A DNA stretch of 64,000 nt from JAOPZW01 sp963707695 (GCA_963707695.1 CAVPQY010000004.1:1054001-1118000); one strand, 5' to 3'; counted from the stretch's first letter, positions 50,825-60,723 are shown. Numbers and translations: made by a program. Notes: generated by a model not told the origin, from the letters alone.

Positions 50825-52294
50825 GCCGGCGGGCGGGTCGTGGTCAGCCCGCAGGTCCCGACGATGCGCCACCGCGGCGTGGCGGCGAGCGTCCGGACCC
50901 CGTCCTCCCCGCCGACACCGCGCAGGCTCGGGCCCGCGGGCGCGCGCGAGGTGGTGCGGGCGCGGAAGACGACCGCGGGGGCGGCGGGCGCGAGCCGGAC
51001 GTCGTGCGTGTGCACGTCGAGCTGCCACGCCACCGAGGGGACCTGGAAGGGTCCCGTGTAGGGGGTGCCGCAGGCCAGGAGGCGCTCCTTGCCCCCGGCG
51101 CGGCTGACGGCGGGGCCGAGCTCGTCGGTCAGGCGGGCCTGGTAGGCGACGCTGTGGAGCGTGGGCTCCAGCCGCGCGCGGCTCGGCAGGGCGAAGAGGC
51201 CGGCGGCGACGACGGCGAGGCCCACGGCGGCCGCCCCCACCGCCGCGCGCGGCGCCACCGCCCGCAGCGCCCACCCCACGCCCGTGCCCGCGAGCACGAG
51301 CACGAGCGTCGCGGGCAGGATGAGGTAGCGGGTGTTGCCCGAGAAGCCGCCGTCGGAGGTCATGTAGGCCACGAGCGCCACCCAGGCGACGGCGCCCAGC
51401 GCCAGGCCGGCGACGGCGCGGAGCTCCGCGGCCGTGGGCCGGGCGCGGCGCCGGACCAGCCCCAGGGCCAGCACGGCGACGAGGGCGGCGATCCCGAGCC
51501 AGGCGGCGGGCGTCAGCAGGGACGTGAACTGCTCGAGGACCGCGCGCGCCGGGTCCTGCGCGAAGGCGGCGCTGTCCGCGCGCGGCGTCTGCGCGCGGTG
51601 CATCGCGCGCAGGAGATCGCCCGAGCCCCACAGCTCGGGCAGCAGCCACAGCACGGGCAGGAGGACGAAGCCGCCTGCGACGAGGCGCCGCAGGCCGGGC
51701 TCACGCCAGAGCAGGACGACGCCGTAGAGGCCGAGGAACGGCCACGCCTCGGGTCGCAGGAGCGCGGCGCCGACACCGAGCGCGAAGGCCTGTCCGCGCC
51801 GACCCGCCAGGTGGCGGTCGACCGCGCCCAGCGCGAGGGCGACGAGCAGGCCCTCGGAGTTCCCCAGGGCCGCGTTGCGGATCGTCCACGGCGCCGCGGC
51901 ATAGGCCGCGGCCGCCGCGGACGCGCCCACGACCCCGCCGCCGAGGCGGCGCACCAGCCCGAACACGACGACGACGCCGGCCAGCGCACCCACCCGGGCG
52001 ACGTAGAGCCAGAGGTCGGGCGCGAGCGGACCCGGTCAGCGCGAACGGCGTCGTCAGCAGGACCGGCAGCGGCTTCCACGAGGGGCCGTCGACGGTGCTC
52101 AGGTCGAGGTGCAGGACCTCGCGGCCCCACACGATCCAGGCCCACGGGTCGTAGGTCGGGGCCGAGGGCGCCAGGAACGTCAGCGCGGCGAGCACGAGCA
52201 CCGCCACCACGACCAGGGCGCGCGCACGCGGCCGCGCCAGCGCGAGGGCGGGGACCAGCGGGCGATCGGCGGTGAGCTGCTCGACGGGGGACAT
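50821..52294 (-). CDS. GT-C-like membrane glycosyltransferase, one frameshift
   Basis: About 490 aa. The N-terminal helix and the loop SAPTYDPWAWIVWGREVLHLDL give the acidic site. An indel near 52030 leads into LVRRLGGGVVGASAAAAAY and about ten further helices. A C-terminal outer domain follows. Same operon as the GT39-type gene. Donor and acceptor unknown. Confidence 0.75.
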
Positions 52295-52412
52295 CGCCAG
52301 CGCCAGATCGTGGCAGACGCTCCATTGGGGTCCGTTAGCGCGCCGGGAGGCCGCCGTGGACCGCGCGCTGAGGCGGGGCGGGCGGGCCAGCGGCCGCCGC
52401 GGGGTGGGGCTC

Positions 52413-54050
52413 CTACTCCGCGTCGCCGAGCTGCAGCGGCGAGGCCCCGTGCGGCCCGACGCCCTCGCTGACCTCGAGGCGCGCGTCGTCGAGGTCGAGG
52501 TCGTGCTCGACCCGCCGCAGGGCCTCGTCGGTGATGCTCCCGGCGTCGCGGAGGTCGATGATCGCCCGCCGCTCGCGCTCGAGGAGGTCGTGGCGCAGGC
52601 GCTGGTAGGCGACCGAGTCCTCCTCGAGGTCCTCGCGCCCGTCGCCCTCCAGCCGCGCCGCGAAGCGGTCGAGGCGGAAGCGGTAGAGCTCGCGCAGGCG
52701 GCGCAGCGTGCGCTCCGGGACGCCGGCGTCGTCCCCGAGCTCGTCGAGGTGCTCGAGCGCCGCCCGGGCGGCCGCCACGCGGGCCTGGTCCTCCTCGCGC
52801 TCGACCTGGTCGCCGGGGCCCTCGGGGGCGATCCGCCGCAGCAGCCGCGGCAGCGCCAGCCCCTGCCCCACCACGGTGACGACGACCACGACGTAGGTCA
52901 GGAAGATGATGAGGTCGCGGCCCGGCAGCGGATCGCCCGCGTCGGTGGTCAGCGGGATGGCCAGGGCGGCGGCGACCGACACCGCCCCGCGCATCCCGGT
53001 GAAGGCGACGAGCAGGACCTCGACCCACGGCGGCCCGTCGGCGCGCCCGAGCCGCGCGCGCAGGAGCCGGGGGAGCGCCCCGACCACGAACGTCCAGGCG
53101 AAGCGCACCACGACGACCGTGGCCACGACCGCGGCCCCGTCGCGGACGAGCGTGCCGAGCGCCGCGCCGTCGATGCGCTGGACGACCGTCGGCAGGCTGA
53201 GCCCCACGAGCACGAAGATCGCCGCCTCGACGGCGAAGACGACGACCTCCCAGGTCGCGAAGGACTGCAGGCGCGTGGCGGGCGCGACGAGCTCGGGGGA
53301 CCGCCAGCCCAGGACGACCCCGCAGGTGACGGCGGCCAGCACGGCCGAGACGTCCGCCGCCTCGGCGGGCAGGTAGGCCAGGTAGGGGCTCAGGAGGGAG
53401 ATGACGATCTCGGTCGGCGCGTCCTGCACGCGGCTCCGGACCCGGGCGATGAACCAGGCCGCCACGAGCCCGATCGCGACGCCGCCCACGGCGTTGACGA
53501 CGAAGGTCCCCGCGCCCCCGAGGAGCGTCACGCCGGACCCGACCGCCGCGGCGACGGCGAGCTTGTAGAGGGTCAGGCCGGTCGCGTCGTTCACGAGGCT
53601 CTCGCCCTCGACGATCGTCACGAAGCGCCGGGGCGCGCCGAGGCGCGACGCGATCGCGGAGGCCGCGATCGGGTCGGTCGGCGACAGGACCGCGCCCAGG
53701 ACGAACGCGGGCGCCCACGGCAGGCCGGCGACCTCGTGGGCCACGACCGCCACGCCGGCCGACGTGGCGACGACGAGGCCGATGGCCAGCGAGAGGATCG
53801 GGCGCGCGTTCTCGCGCATCTCGTGCAGGGAGCTGAAGAACGCCGCCTGGTAGAGCAGCGGCGGCAGGGCGACGAGGAGGATGACGTCGGGGTCGACCTC
53901 GACGTCCGGCATCCCGGGCACGAGCCCGAGCAGGACGCCGCCCACCACGAGCAGGATGGGGTAGGGCGTGGTGAGCCGCCCGGCGAGCACCAGCAGCCCC
54001 CCGACGACGCAGAGCACCGCGAAGGGGACCAGCAGGTCGGCGCCGTGCAT
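52413..54050 (-). CDS. CPA1-type Na+/H+ antiporter
   Basis: 545 aa, about 12 membrane helices. The ion site is visible in LGAVLSPTDPIAASAIA and the second acidic motif in VEGESLVNDATGLTLYK. The last 130 residues form a charged helical cytoplasmic tail. Start shares one base with the ispF stop (TGATG), so the two are coupled. Confidence 0.93.
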   Translation of the reverse strand: MHGADLLVPFAVLCVVGGLLVLAGRLTTPYPILLVVGGVLLGLVPGMPDVEVDPDVILLVALPPLLYQAAFFSSLHEMRENARPILSLAIGLVVATSAGVAVVAHEVAGLPWAPAFVLGAVLSPTDPIAASAIASRLGAPRRFVTIVEGESLVNDATGLTLYKLAVAAAVGSGVTLLGGAGTFVVNAVGGVAIGLVAAWFIARVRSRVQDAPTEIVISLLSPYLAYLPAEAADVSAVLAAVTCGVVLGWRSPELVAPATRLQSFATWEVVVFAVEAAIFVLVGLSLPTVVQRIDGAALGTLVRDGAAVVATVVVVRFAWTFVVGALPRLLRARLGRADGPPWVEVLLVAFTGMRGAVSVAAALAIPLTTDAGDPLPGRDLIIFLTYVVVVVTVVGQGLALPRLLRRIAPEGPGDQVEREEDQARVAAARAALEHLDELGDDAGVPERTLRRLRELYRFRLDRFAARLEGDGREDLEEDSVAYQRLRHDLLERERRAIIDLRDAGSITDEALRRVEHDLDLDDARLEVSEGVGPHGASPLQLGDAE

Positions 54051-54541
54051 CAGCCCTCCGGGTGGGGCGCGAGGGTCGCCACGGCGAGCGCCGCGACCCC
54101 CTCCTCCCGTCCCACGAACCCCATGCCCTCGCCCGTCGTCGCCTTGACGTTGACGTGCGCGGGGTCCACGCCGAGGCCGTCGGCCAGCCGGGCGCGGATG
54201 GCGTCGCGGTGGGGCCCGAGCTTCGGCCGCTCGAGCACGACGGTGGCGTCGACGTGCACGACCCGGTGCCCGGCGGCGCCCACGCGGTCGACGACGGCGC
54301 GCAGCAGCGCGAGCGAGTCGGCGTCGCGCCAGCGCTCGTCGGTGTCGGGGAAGTGCTGGCCGATGTCGCCCAGGCCGGCCGCACCGAGGAGGGCGTCGAT
54401 GATCGCGTGGGTCAGGACGTCGGCGTCGGAGTGGCCCGCCAGCCCGCGGTCGTGGGGCACGTCGACGCCGCCGAGCACGAGCCGCCGGCCCGGCGTGAGG
54501 CGGTGGCTGTCCCAGCCGATGCCGGTCGTCGGGATGCTCAT
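54050..54541 (-). CDS. ispF: 2-C-methyl-D-erythritol 2,4-cyclodiphosphate synthase
   Basis: Fifth step of the MEP isoprenoid route. 163 aa. Metal ligands are in GIGWDSHRL and AGHSDADVLTHAI, the substrate loop in LGDIGQHFPDTDERW, and the C-terminal signature is VNVKATTGEGMGFVGREEG. Belongs with ispD 900 bp upstream, separated by a PHP gene. Confidence 0.95.
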   Translation of the reverse strand: MSIPTTGIGWDSHRLTPGRRLVLGGVDVPHDRGLAGHSDADVLTHAIIDALLGAAGLGDIGQHFPDTDERWRDADSLALLRAVVDRVGAAGHRVVHVDATVVLERPKLGPHRDAIRARLADGLGVDPAHVNVKATTGEGMGFVGREEGVAALAVATLAPHPEG

Positions 54542-54596
54542 CGCGAGCGCTCCGGCCGAGGGTCGCCGCCGACCGTTGCCGAGCAAGGACGCGCGG

Positions 54597-55427
54597 TCAC
54601 GCGCCCACGGGCTCCAGCCGCCGGACGCGGCGGTCGAACGCGCAGACCTCGGTGACGCCGAGGTCCTCGAGCAGCGCGAGGGCGTGGTCGTAGTCGCGCC
54701 CGAGGTCCCCGGGCGCGTGGGCATCGCTCGAGAGCGCCACCGGGCAGCCCGCCTCGAGCGCCATCTCCAGGAACGCGCGGGACGGGTAGAGCTCCCCCAC
54801 CGGCTTGCGCAGCCCGGCCGTCGAGACCTCGACGGCGACGCCGCCCTCGGCCAGCCCCTCGATCGCGACCTCGTAGAAGAAGCGCGGGTCGCGCGTGGGC
54901 GCCGGGCGCTCGGGGCCCCAGACCTTGACGAGGTCCGGGTGGGCCATGACGTCGTACATCCCGGTCCGCGCCGCCTCGCCGAGCAGCTCGAAGTAGCGCC
55001 GCCACACGCGGTCGGGCGACGCGCCCGAGGCCCACACGTCGAACTCGGCCAGGTCGACGGCGAGCTCGCCGACGAAGTGCACCGAGCCGACGACGTAGTC
55101 CCAGTCGCGGGCACCCAGCAGCTCGGCCATGCGGTCCTCGCCGCCCGGCACGAAGTCGGCCTCGATCCCGAGGCGCAGGTCGGTCTCCTCCCGGACGAAG
55201 GCGCAGTAGCGGTCGAGGTCGTCGACGGCGGAGCGGACCCAGAGCGGGTGCCGCCACACCTCCAGGGCCTCGGTGAAGCGGTAGACGTGCTCGCTGACCC
55301 CGAGCTCGGCGATGCCGCGCTCCCCGGCCACGGTCCGGTAGCGCTCGGCGTTGGCGGCGGTGAAGTGCTCCTGGGCGGAGGTGCCGGGCCCGTCGGGGCG
55401 CAGGTGGACGTGGAGGTCGGTCAGCAC
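54597..55427 (-). CDS. PHP-domain phosphoesterase (histidinol-phosphatase-like)
   Basis: 276 aa. Metal motifs are DLHVHLRP at the N-terminus, SEHVYRF, GIEADFVPG, GSVHF, MAHPDLVK and a final SSDAHAPGDLG. This matches HisK-type histidinol-phosphate phosphatases, but the his genes are elsewhere, so another phosphoester is possible. GTG start, 10 nt from the ispD stop. Confidence 0.87.
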   Translation of the reverse strand: MLTDLHVHLRPDGPGTSAQEHFTAANAERYRTVAGERGIAELGVSEHVYRFTEALEVWRHPLWVRSAVDDLDRYCAFVREETDLRLGIEADFVPGGEDRMAELLGARDWDYVVGSVHFVGELAVDLAEFDVWASGASPDRVWRRYFELLGEAARTGMYDVMAHPDLVKVWGPERPAPTRDPRFFYEVAIEGLAEGGVAVEVSTAGLRKPVGELYPSRAFLEMALEAGCPVALSSDAHAPGDLGRDYDHALALLEDLGVTEVCAFDRRVRRLEPVGA

Positions 55428-55437
55428 GGGGGCGGCA

Positions 55438-56106
55438 TCATGACGACCGCCCGCGGTGGCGCAGCAGCAGGTCGGCCACGAGCAGGTCGTCGGGCGTCGT
55501 CACCTTGAGGTTCCCCCGCGGCGCCGGGACGACGCGCACCAGGCCCCCGACGGCCTCGACGAGCGACGCGTCGTCGGTCGCCCCCGCCAGCGCGTCCTCG
55601 CCGGCCGCCAGCGCCCGCTCCAGCGCGACCCGGCGGAAGACCTGCGGCGTCTGCACCGCCCACAGGCGATCGCGGTCCAGGGTGCGGACGACCCGGCGGT
55701 CCCCGCCGGCCTCCTTGACCGTGTCGCTCATCGGGGCGGCGGCGATGACCGCGTCGGCCGGCCGCTCCAGGTCGCCGAGCGCCGCGAGGCAGCGGGCCAC
55801 GAGGTCCGGCTCGACGAGCGGGCGCGCGGCGTCGTGGACGAGCACGACGTCGGCCTCCCCCGCCGCGGCGAGCGCCGCGGCGACCGAGTGCGAGCGCTGG
55901 GCCCCGCCCACGACGCCGGTCGTCCCGTCGGGGGCCGCGACGCCGGGCGGCAGCGCGACGACGATGCGCTCGATCGCCGGCACGGCGCGCAGGGCGTCGA
56001 GGCTCCACTCCACCATCGGGCGGCCGCCCACCACGACGAACGCCTTGGGCCCGTGGGACCCAAGGCGCTCGCCCCGGCCGGCGGCCACGACGAGCGCGAC
56101 CGCCAT
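55438..56106 (-). CDS. ispD: 2-C-methyl-D-erythritol 4-phosphate cytidylyltransferase
   Basis: Third step of the MEP route; couples CTP to methylerythritol phosphate. 222 aa. The nucleotide loop is AAGRGERLGSHGPKAF, then VHDAARPLVEPDLVARC, DTVKEAGGDRRVVRTLDR and NLKVTTPDDLLVAD. Placed directly after carD, as in many actinobacteria. Confidence 0.95.
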   Translation of the reverse strand: MAVALVVAAGRGERLGSHGPKAFVVVGGRPMVEWSLDALRAVPAIERIVVALPPGVAAPDGTTGVVGGAQRSHSVAAALAAAGEADVVLVHDAARPLVEPDLVARCLAALGDLERPADAVIAAAPMSDTVKEAGGDRRVVRTLDRDRLWAVQTPQVFRRVALERALAAGEDALAGATDDASLVEAVGGLVRVVPAPRGNLKVTTPDDLLVADLLLRHRGRSS

Positions 56107-56122
56107 CAGCTCGTCCGCCGCG

Positions 56123-56692
56123 TCAGGCCGCGGCGGTGCTCGCCTCCGAGGACTCCAGCAGCAGGTGGTCGAGGTGCTGCTCGGCGCCCTCCTCGTCCAT
56201 CTCGAGCGCGTACATCAGCTCCGAGGCGAGGATCTTCTTGGCGCGCGTGAACATCTGCTTCTCACCCGTGGAGAGGCCCTTCTGGTGCTCGCGGATCGCG
56301 AGGTTGCGCACGACCTCGGCGAGCTCGTAGATGTCGCCCGTCTTGATCTTGTCGCGGTTGTGCTTGAACCGGCGGTTCCAGTTCTTGGGCATCTCCGAGA
56401 CGTCGTCGGCCAGCACGGCCAGGACCTTCTTGACGGTCTCCTCGTCGATGACGCGCCGCAGGCCGGCCAGGCCGGCGTTCTCGCACGGGACCATGACGGT
56501 CATGTCGTTGTGGAGGATCTTGATGGTGAGGTACTCCCGCTCCTCACCGAACATCTTCCGGCGTTCCTTCTTGAGGACCTTGCCCGCCCCGTGGTGCGGG
56601 TAGACGACGTTGTCGCCACACTCGAACTCGATGTTCTCGAGGACAGGGACCTCGAGGTCCTCAACCAGCTCCGCGTCGGTGCTGTCAGGAAT
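56123..56692 (-). CDS. carD: CarD-family RNA-polymerase-binding regulator, ATT start
   Basis: 189 aa. The Tudor-like RNA-polymerase-interaction domain (GDNVVYPHHGAGKVLKKER) is followed by the helical DNA-binding domain with MPKNWNRRFKHNRDKI. It stabilises open complexes. The first ATG (56554) would delete the Tudor domain. The full protein starts at ATT 56692–56690, which lies 6 nt after a perfect AAGGAGG; no ATG, GTG or TTG is available there. This gives a 20-residue acidic N-terminal extension compared with the mycobacterial protein. Confidence 0.9.
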   Translation of the reverse strand: MPDSTDAELVEDLEVPVLENIEFECGDNVVYPHHGAGKVLKKERRKMFGEEREYLTIKILHNDMTVMVPCENAGLAGLRRVIDEETVKKVLAVLADDVSEMPKNWNRRFKHNRDKIKTGDIYELAEVVRNLAIREHQKGLSTGEKQMFTRAKKILASELMYALEMDEEGAEQHLDHLLLESSEASTAAA

Positions 56693-56705
56693 GGTGCTCC
56701 TCCTT
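56690..56705 (-). promoter_or_regulatory. Strong ribosome site before ATT start of carD
   Basis: AAGGAGG (56705–56699), 6 nt, then ATT (56692–56690). This is the strongest Shine–Dalgarno seen in the window and decides the start. Confidence 0.7.
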
Positions 56706-56737
56706 GGGTCAGCCCCGCGGCTCCGCCACGGGGTTCT

Positions 56738-57853
56738 TCACGTCTGCAGGTACCGGTCGACGAGGTTGATCTCCTGGAGGCGGCGCAGGCCCTCGCGGAT
56801 GTCCTTCGCGCGGATCTCGCCCACCCCCTCGACCGTCTCGAGCTCCGCGTCGGTCGCGGCGAGCATCTCGTCCAGCCCGCCGAACTCCCCGACGATCTGC
56901 TGGACCACGAGCTTGGGGAGCCGCGGGATGCGGCCCAGGATGCGGTAGCCCCGCGGGGACACGGGGTAGTCGAGCGTGTTGACCTTGCGGTCGTAGCCGA
57001 GCAGCTCGGCCAGGCGCCCGAAGTCCAGGAGGTCCTGGTGCGGCAGGCGGCCCAGCGCGTCGAGCGCCGTGGCGAAGGCGTCGTCGGAGTCCTCGGCGAG
57101 GTAGTCGTGCACGAGCGCGGCCTTGTCGGCGGCGGTGCCGACCATCGTCTCCTCGAGCTGCATCTCGATGAGCCGGCCCTCGGTGCCCAGCTCGACGATG
57201 TAGCGCTCGATCTCGACGGCCATGCGCGTCACGAGCTCGGAGCGCTGGAGGACCGTCAGGACGTCGTGGAGGGTCGCGCCGCCCTCGAACTCCAGAGCGG
57301 TCAGGCGGGTGGAGACCTGGTCCAGGCGCGTGCGGTACTTGTCGAGCGTCGCGAGCGCCTGGTTGGCCTTGGCCAGGACGACGGGGATGTCCTCGAGGAT
57401 GTACTTCGAGCCGTCGACGTAGAGCGAGACGACCTCGCGCCGCTGGCTGATGGCGATGACCAGTGCGTCCGTCTGCTTCGAGACGCGCTCGGCGGTGCGG
57501 TGCCGCGTGCCGGTCTCGAGCGAGAGGATGGTCGGGTCCGGCATGAGCTGGACGTTGGCCATCGTGATCTTCGTCGCGTTGGCGTTCAGCGCGATGGCGC
57601 CGTCCATCTTCGCGAGCTGGTAGAGCAGCGCCGGCGTGTAGTCGATGTCGAGCTTGATGCCGCCCGAGAAGAGAAAGCTCAGCTCCTCGGGGTCGCCGGC
57701 CACGATGAGGCCACCCGTCCGCGCGTGGAGGATGTTGTCCAGGCCCTCGCGGAGCGCCGTCCCGGGCGCGACCATCTCAAGCGCCTTGACGAGCCGGGGC
57801 TCCTGACGGCTCTCGAGCTCGACGGCGAGCTCATCCCCAGCACGTTGCGCCAT
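56738..57853 (-). CDS. disA: DNA-integrity scanning c-di-AMP synthase
   Basis: 371 aa. The DAC domain (residues 1–150) has MDGAI and GTRHRTAERVSK, the ATP-binding motifs. A helical spine and C-terminal helix-hairpin-helix DNA-binding part (VEGVGEIRAKDIREGL) follow. It makes c-di-AMP and is turned down by branched DNA. Leaderless start: TAGAAT, 8 nt, ATG. Lies between carD and radA in the usual order. Confidence 0.95.
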   Translation of the reverse strand: MAQRAGDELAVELESRQEPRLVKALEMVAPGTALREGLDNILHARTGGLIVAGDPEELSFLFSGGIKLDIDYTPALLYQLAKMDGAIALNANATKITMANVQLMPDPTILSLETGTRHRTAERVSKQTDALVIAISQRREVVSLYVDGSKYILEDIPVVLAKANQALATLDKYRTRLDQVSTRLTALEFEGGATLHDVLTVLQRSELVTRMAVEIERYIVELGTEGRLIEMQLEETMVGTAADKAALVHDYLAEDSDDAFATALDALGRLPHQDLLDFGRLAELLGYDRKVNTLDYPVSPRGYRILGRIPRLPKLVVQQIVGEFGGLDEMLAATDAELETVEGVGEIRAKDIREGLRRLQEINLVDRYLQT

Positions 57854-57861
57854 CTCGCACG

Positions 57862-57867
57862 ATTCTA
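57862..57867 (-). promoter_or_regulatory. −10 box TAGAAT, leaderless start of disA
   Basis: Minus-strand TANNNT box 8 nt before ATG 57853. Confidence 0.5.
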
Positions 57868-57923
57868 CCAGGGGCCTTTACCGGTCGTTTAGTCGTCACG
57901 GGCCGCCTGACCGGAGGGTCAGG

Positions 57924-59307
57924 TCAACCGAAGTCGCCGCCGCCGCCGAAGTCCCCTCCGCCGCCGAAGTCGCCGCCGCCGCCGAAGTCCCCGCCGCCCC
58001 AGTCGCCGCCGCCCCAGTCGCCGCCGACGTCCCCGCCGCCCCAGTCGCCGCCGCCGTCCCCTCCGTCGCCGCCGTAGCCGTCGCCGAACCCGCTCCCCCA
58101 GGCCGCACCGGCGCCGAAGAGCGAGCCGCCGAGGACCGTGCCGAGCAGCATCCCGGGCAGCAGGCCGCCGCCGAAGCCGCCGTAGAAGCCGCCGGCCCAG
58201 GGGCCGAAGTACCCCGGCGCCTCGTAGTACGGCGTCGGCGTGCCCGCCGACCATCACCTCGCGCGACGTGGGCTCCAGGCCCTCGGCGATCCGCACGGCG
58301 TCGGCCTGGCAGGCGGGGACGAGCCGCGGCTGCCCGCCGGGCGGCGTCCACTCGACGTCCTCGACCGACGGGCCGTGCCGCGGGTCGAAGAAGCACGGCG
58401 GCCGGCGCTCGGGCGGCTCGCGGCCCTCCAGGCGCGACTTCGCGACCTCCATCTCGTAGCGACCCTCCTCCAGCGCCTGCGTGATCGGGGCGAAGTCCTC
58501 CGGCCGGCGGGCGCGGTCCAGCGCCGTCTCGGCCTGGTCGTAGCGCTCCAGGGCGACGCCGAGCGCCTCGCGGGCCCGCGGGTCGGCGTCGCGCTGCTCG
58601 ATGGGCACGTCGATCGCGCGGACGTCGTCGCCGAGCGCGACGAGGTCGTCGCGCGCCGCGGTCCGCAGGTCCTCGACCTGGGCGGCCTCCTCGCGGCGCC
58701 GCCGACGCGCGCGGGAGACGGCGAAGAGGCCGCCGGCGCCGGCGAGCACCGCGAGCAGGGCGAGCGTGCCCGTCCCCGCGCCGCCGCCACCGCCGCCGCC
58801 CGAGCCCGGCGCGCTGCCGCCGTTGGCCCGCGCCGCGGCGACGCGGCCGACGTAGTCGGTCAGGATCGCGCCCAGCCGCGCGCGCGGGGGATCGGACTGG
58901 TGGTCGCTGATCGCGTCGCGCGCGAGCTTCGCGGGCTCGCCGCGGTCGAGCTGGCGGCCGAGCTGGCCGGCCTGGAGGTCGGTGCCGACGGTCACGACGT
59001 AGATCCCGGGGCGGCCGAGGCCTCGGGCGATCTCCGCCGCCACGCCGGCGGCCGACCCGCCGCCGGCCCGCGCCGCCTCCGCCGGGAGCACGGCGATGTA
59101 GACCGGGCCGGGCCGCCTGGCGGCGATCTCCCGCTCGACGCGGCGCTCCTGGTCGGCCGGCAGGATCGATCGCGACGCGGGGTCGACGTAGACCTCGTCG
59201 GAGCGCAGCGAGGTCACGGCGTCCTGCACGGCCTGGTCCTGGGCCGCGGCCGGGGCCGCGAGCACGAGGAAGGCGAGCAGGACGGGCGCCACGGCGCGGA
59301 AGACCAT
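57924..59307 (-). CDS. Secreted TPM-like membrane protein with Gly/Asp repeat tail, one frameshift
   Basis: About 460 aa. A signal peptide (VAPVLLAFLVLAAPAAA) precedes an extracytoplasmic domain resembling TPM-type proteins (VYVDPASRSILPADQERRVE, IYVVTVGTDLQAGQ). A Gly-rich stretch, one membrane helix and a charged coiled-coil part follow. An indel near 58242 leads to YYEAPGYFGPWAGGFYGGFGG and a tail of GGGDW/GGGDF repeats. Sits between disA and radA; role unknown. Confidence 0.7.
57927..58060. repeat. Short tandem repeats coding Gly/Asp/Phe/Trp tail
   Basis: Imperfect 12–18 bp units encode about eight GGG(G)D(F/W/V) motifs at the C-terminus of the TPM-like protein. Confidence 0.75.
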
Positions 59308-59336
59308 GGGGGATTGCTGCCCGCCGCGGGTCCGCG

Positions 59337-60723
59337 CTACGCGGCGCGAGCCGGCGCCGGCTCGCGCGCGGGGCCCAGGGCCGCGCGGACGGCCTGGCGC
59401 AGCGTCGGCGCGGACTCCGGGGTCACGAGCGTCCGCAGGCCGAACTTCGCGGCCTCTTCGGCGCGCCGGTCGGGATGGGCGACCGAGCGCAGCTCGCCCG
59501 TGAGGCCGACCTCGCCGAAGCACGCCAGCGGCGCGCCGTCGCCCCCGGCGGGACGGCCGCGCGCCGCGCTGGCGACCGCGAGCGCGACGGCGAGGTCGGC
59601 GCCCGGCTCGTCGAGCCGCACGCCGCCGACGACGTTGACGAACACGTCGGCCGTCCCCACGCCGATCCCGGCGTGGCGGCCGAGGACCGCGAGCACGAGC
59701 GCGAGGCGGTTGCGGTCGATCCCGGTGGCCGACGCGCCGCGGGGGCACGAGCTCGCTGGGCGAGACGAGGGCCTGCACCTCCACGAGCAGCGGCCGTGAG
59801 CCCTCCATCGAGGCCAGGACCACGCTGCCGGGCGCCCGGGTCGCCTCGGCGACGAAGCGGGCGCTGGCGTCGAGGACCTCGACGAGCCCCCCGTCGCGCA
59901 TCTCGAAGACGCCGACCTCGCTCGTGGAGCCGAAGCGGTTCTTCAGCGCGCGGATCGTGCGGTACGTCCGCTCGCGCTCGCCCTCGAACTGCACGACGCA
60001 GTCGACGAGGTGCTCGAGGACGCGCGGACCGGCCAGCGACCCCTCCTTCGTCACGTGGCCCACGAGCACGACCGCGGTGCCCGAGCGCTTGGCCACCTCC
60101 ATGATCCGCGCGGCGACCTCGCGCACCTGCCCGACGCTCCCGGGCGCGCCGCTGAGCTCGCTCGCGTGCAGCGTCTGGACCGAGTCGATCACGCAGGCCT
60201 CCGGCCGCTCGGCCTCGAGCGCGGCGAGCACCGCGTCGAGGTCGGTCTCGGCCAGCACCGGCACGTCGAGCGCCGCCGGCGCGGCGCCGCGGGCGAGGCG
60301 CTCGTGGCGCAGCCGGATCTGCGCGGCGGACTCCTCGCCGCTGACGTACATGACGCGCCGCCCGGCGCCCACGAGGTGCCCGAGGGCCATGCCGGTCAGC
60401 GTCGACTTGCCGATCCCCGGGGACCCGCCGAGCAGCACGAGCGAGCCGGGCACGAGGCCCCCGCCCAGGACCCGGTCGAGCTCGCCGACGCCCGTGGACA
60501 GCCGCGGCGTGCGCTCCGCGCGGACCTCGCGCAGTGGCACCGGGCGCGGCGCCACGGCCCCGCCGCGACCGTTCGCCCGGCCGGCGCCGGCGGCGCGGGA
60601 GGCCGCGGGGACGCGCTCCTCGACGAGGGTGTTCCACGCCTCGCAGCCCGGGCACTGCCCGCGCCAGCGGGCCTCGGCGTGGCCGCAGTCGGAGCAGACG
60701 AACGTGGTGGCGGGACGGGCCAT
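59337..60723 (-). CDS. radA: DNA repair protein RadA, one frameshift
   Basis: Branch-migration helicase of homologous recombination. About 461 aa repaired. The C4 zinc finger is CSDCGHAEARWRGQCPGC, Walker A GGSPGIGKSTL, and the RadA motif ALKNRFGSTSEVG. An indel in a G5 run at about 59745 separates this from the Lon-like C-terminal domain (VLAVLGRHAGIGVGTADVFVN). TAGCCT lies 10 nt before ATG 60723. It is a conserved gene, so the break is probably an error. Confidence 0.92.

Noticed and set aside
57927..58060. CRISPR-like repeated array
   Set aside because: Units are 12–18 bp, lack unique spacers, and encode an in-frame Gly/Asp-rich tail.
4198..60723. Frameshifted genes as a wave of pseudogenes or programmed frameshifting
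   Set aside because: Essential genes are hit, shifts occur at unrelated G/C runs, no slippery heptamers are shared, and codon use stays normal after the break.
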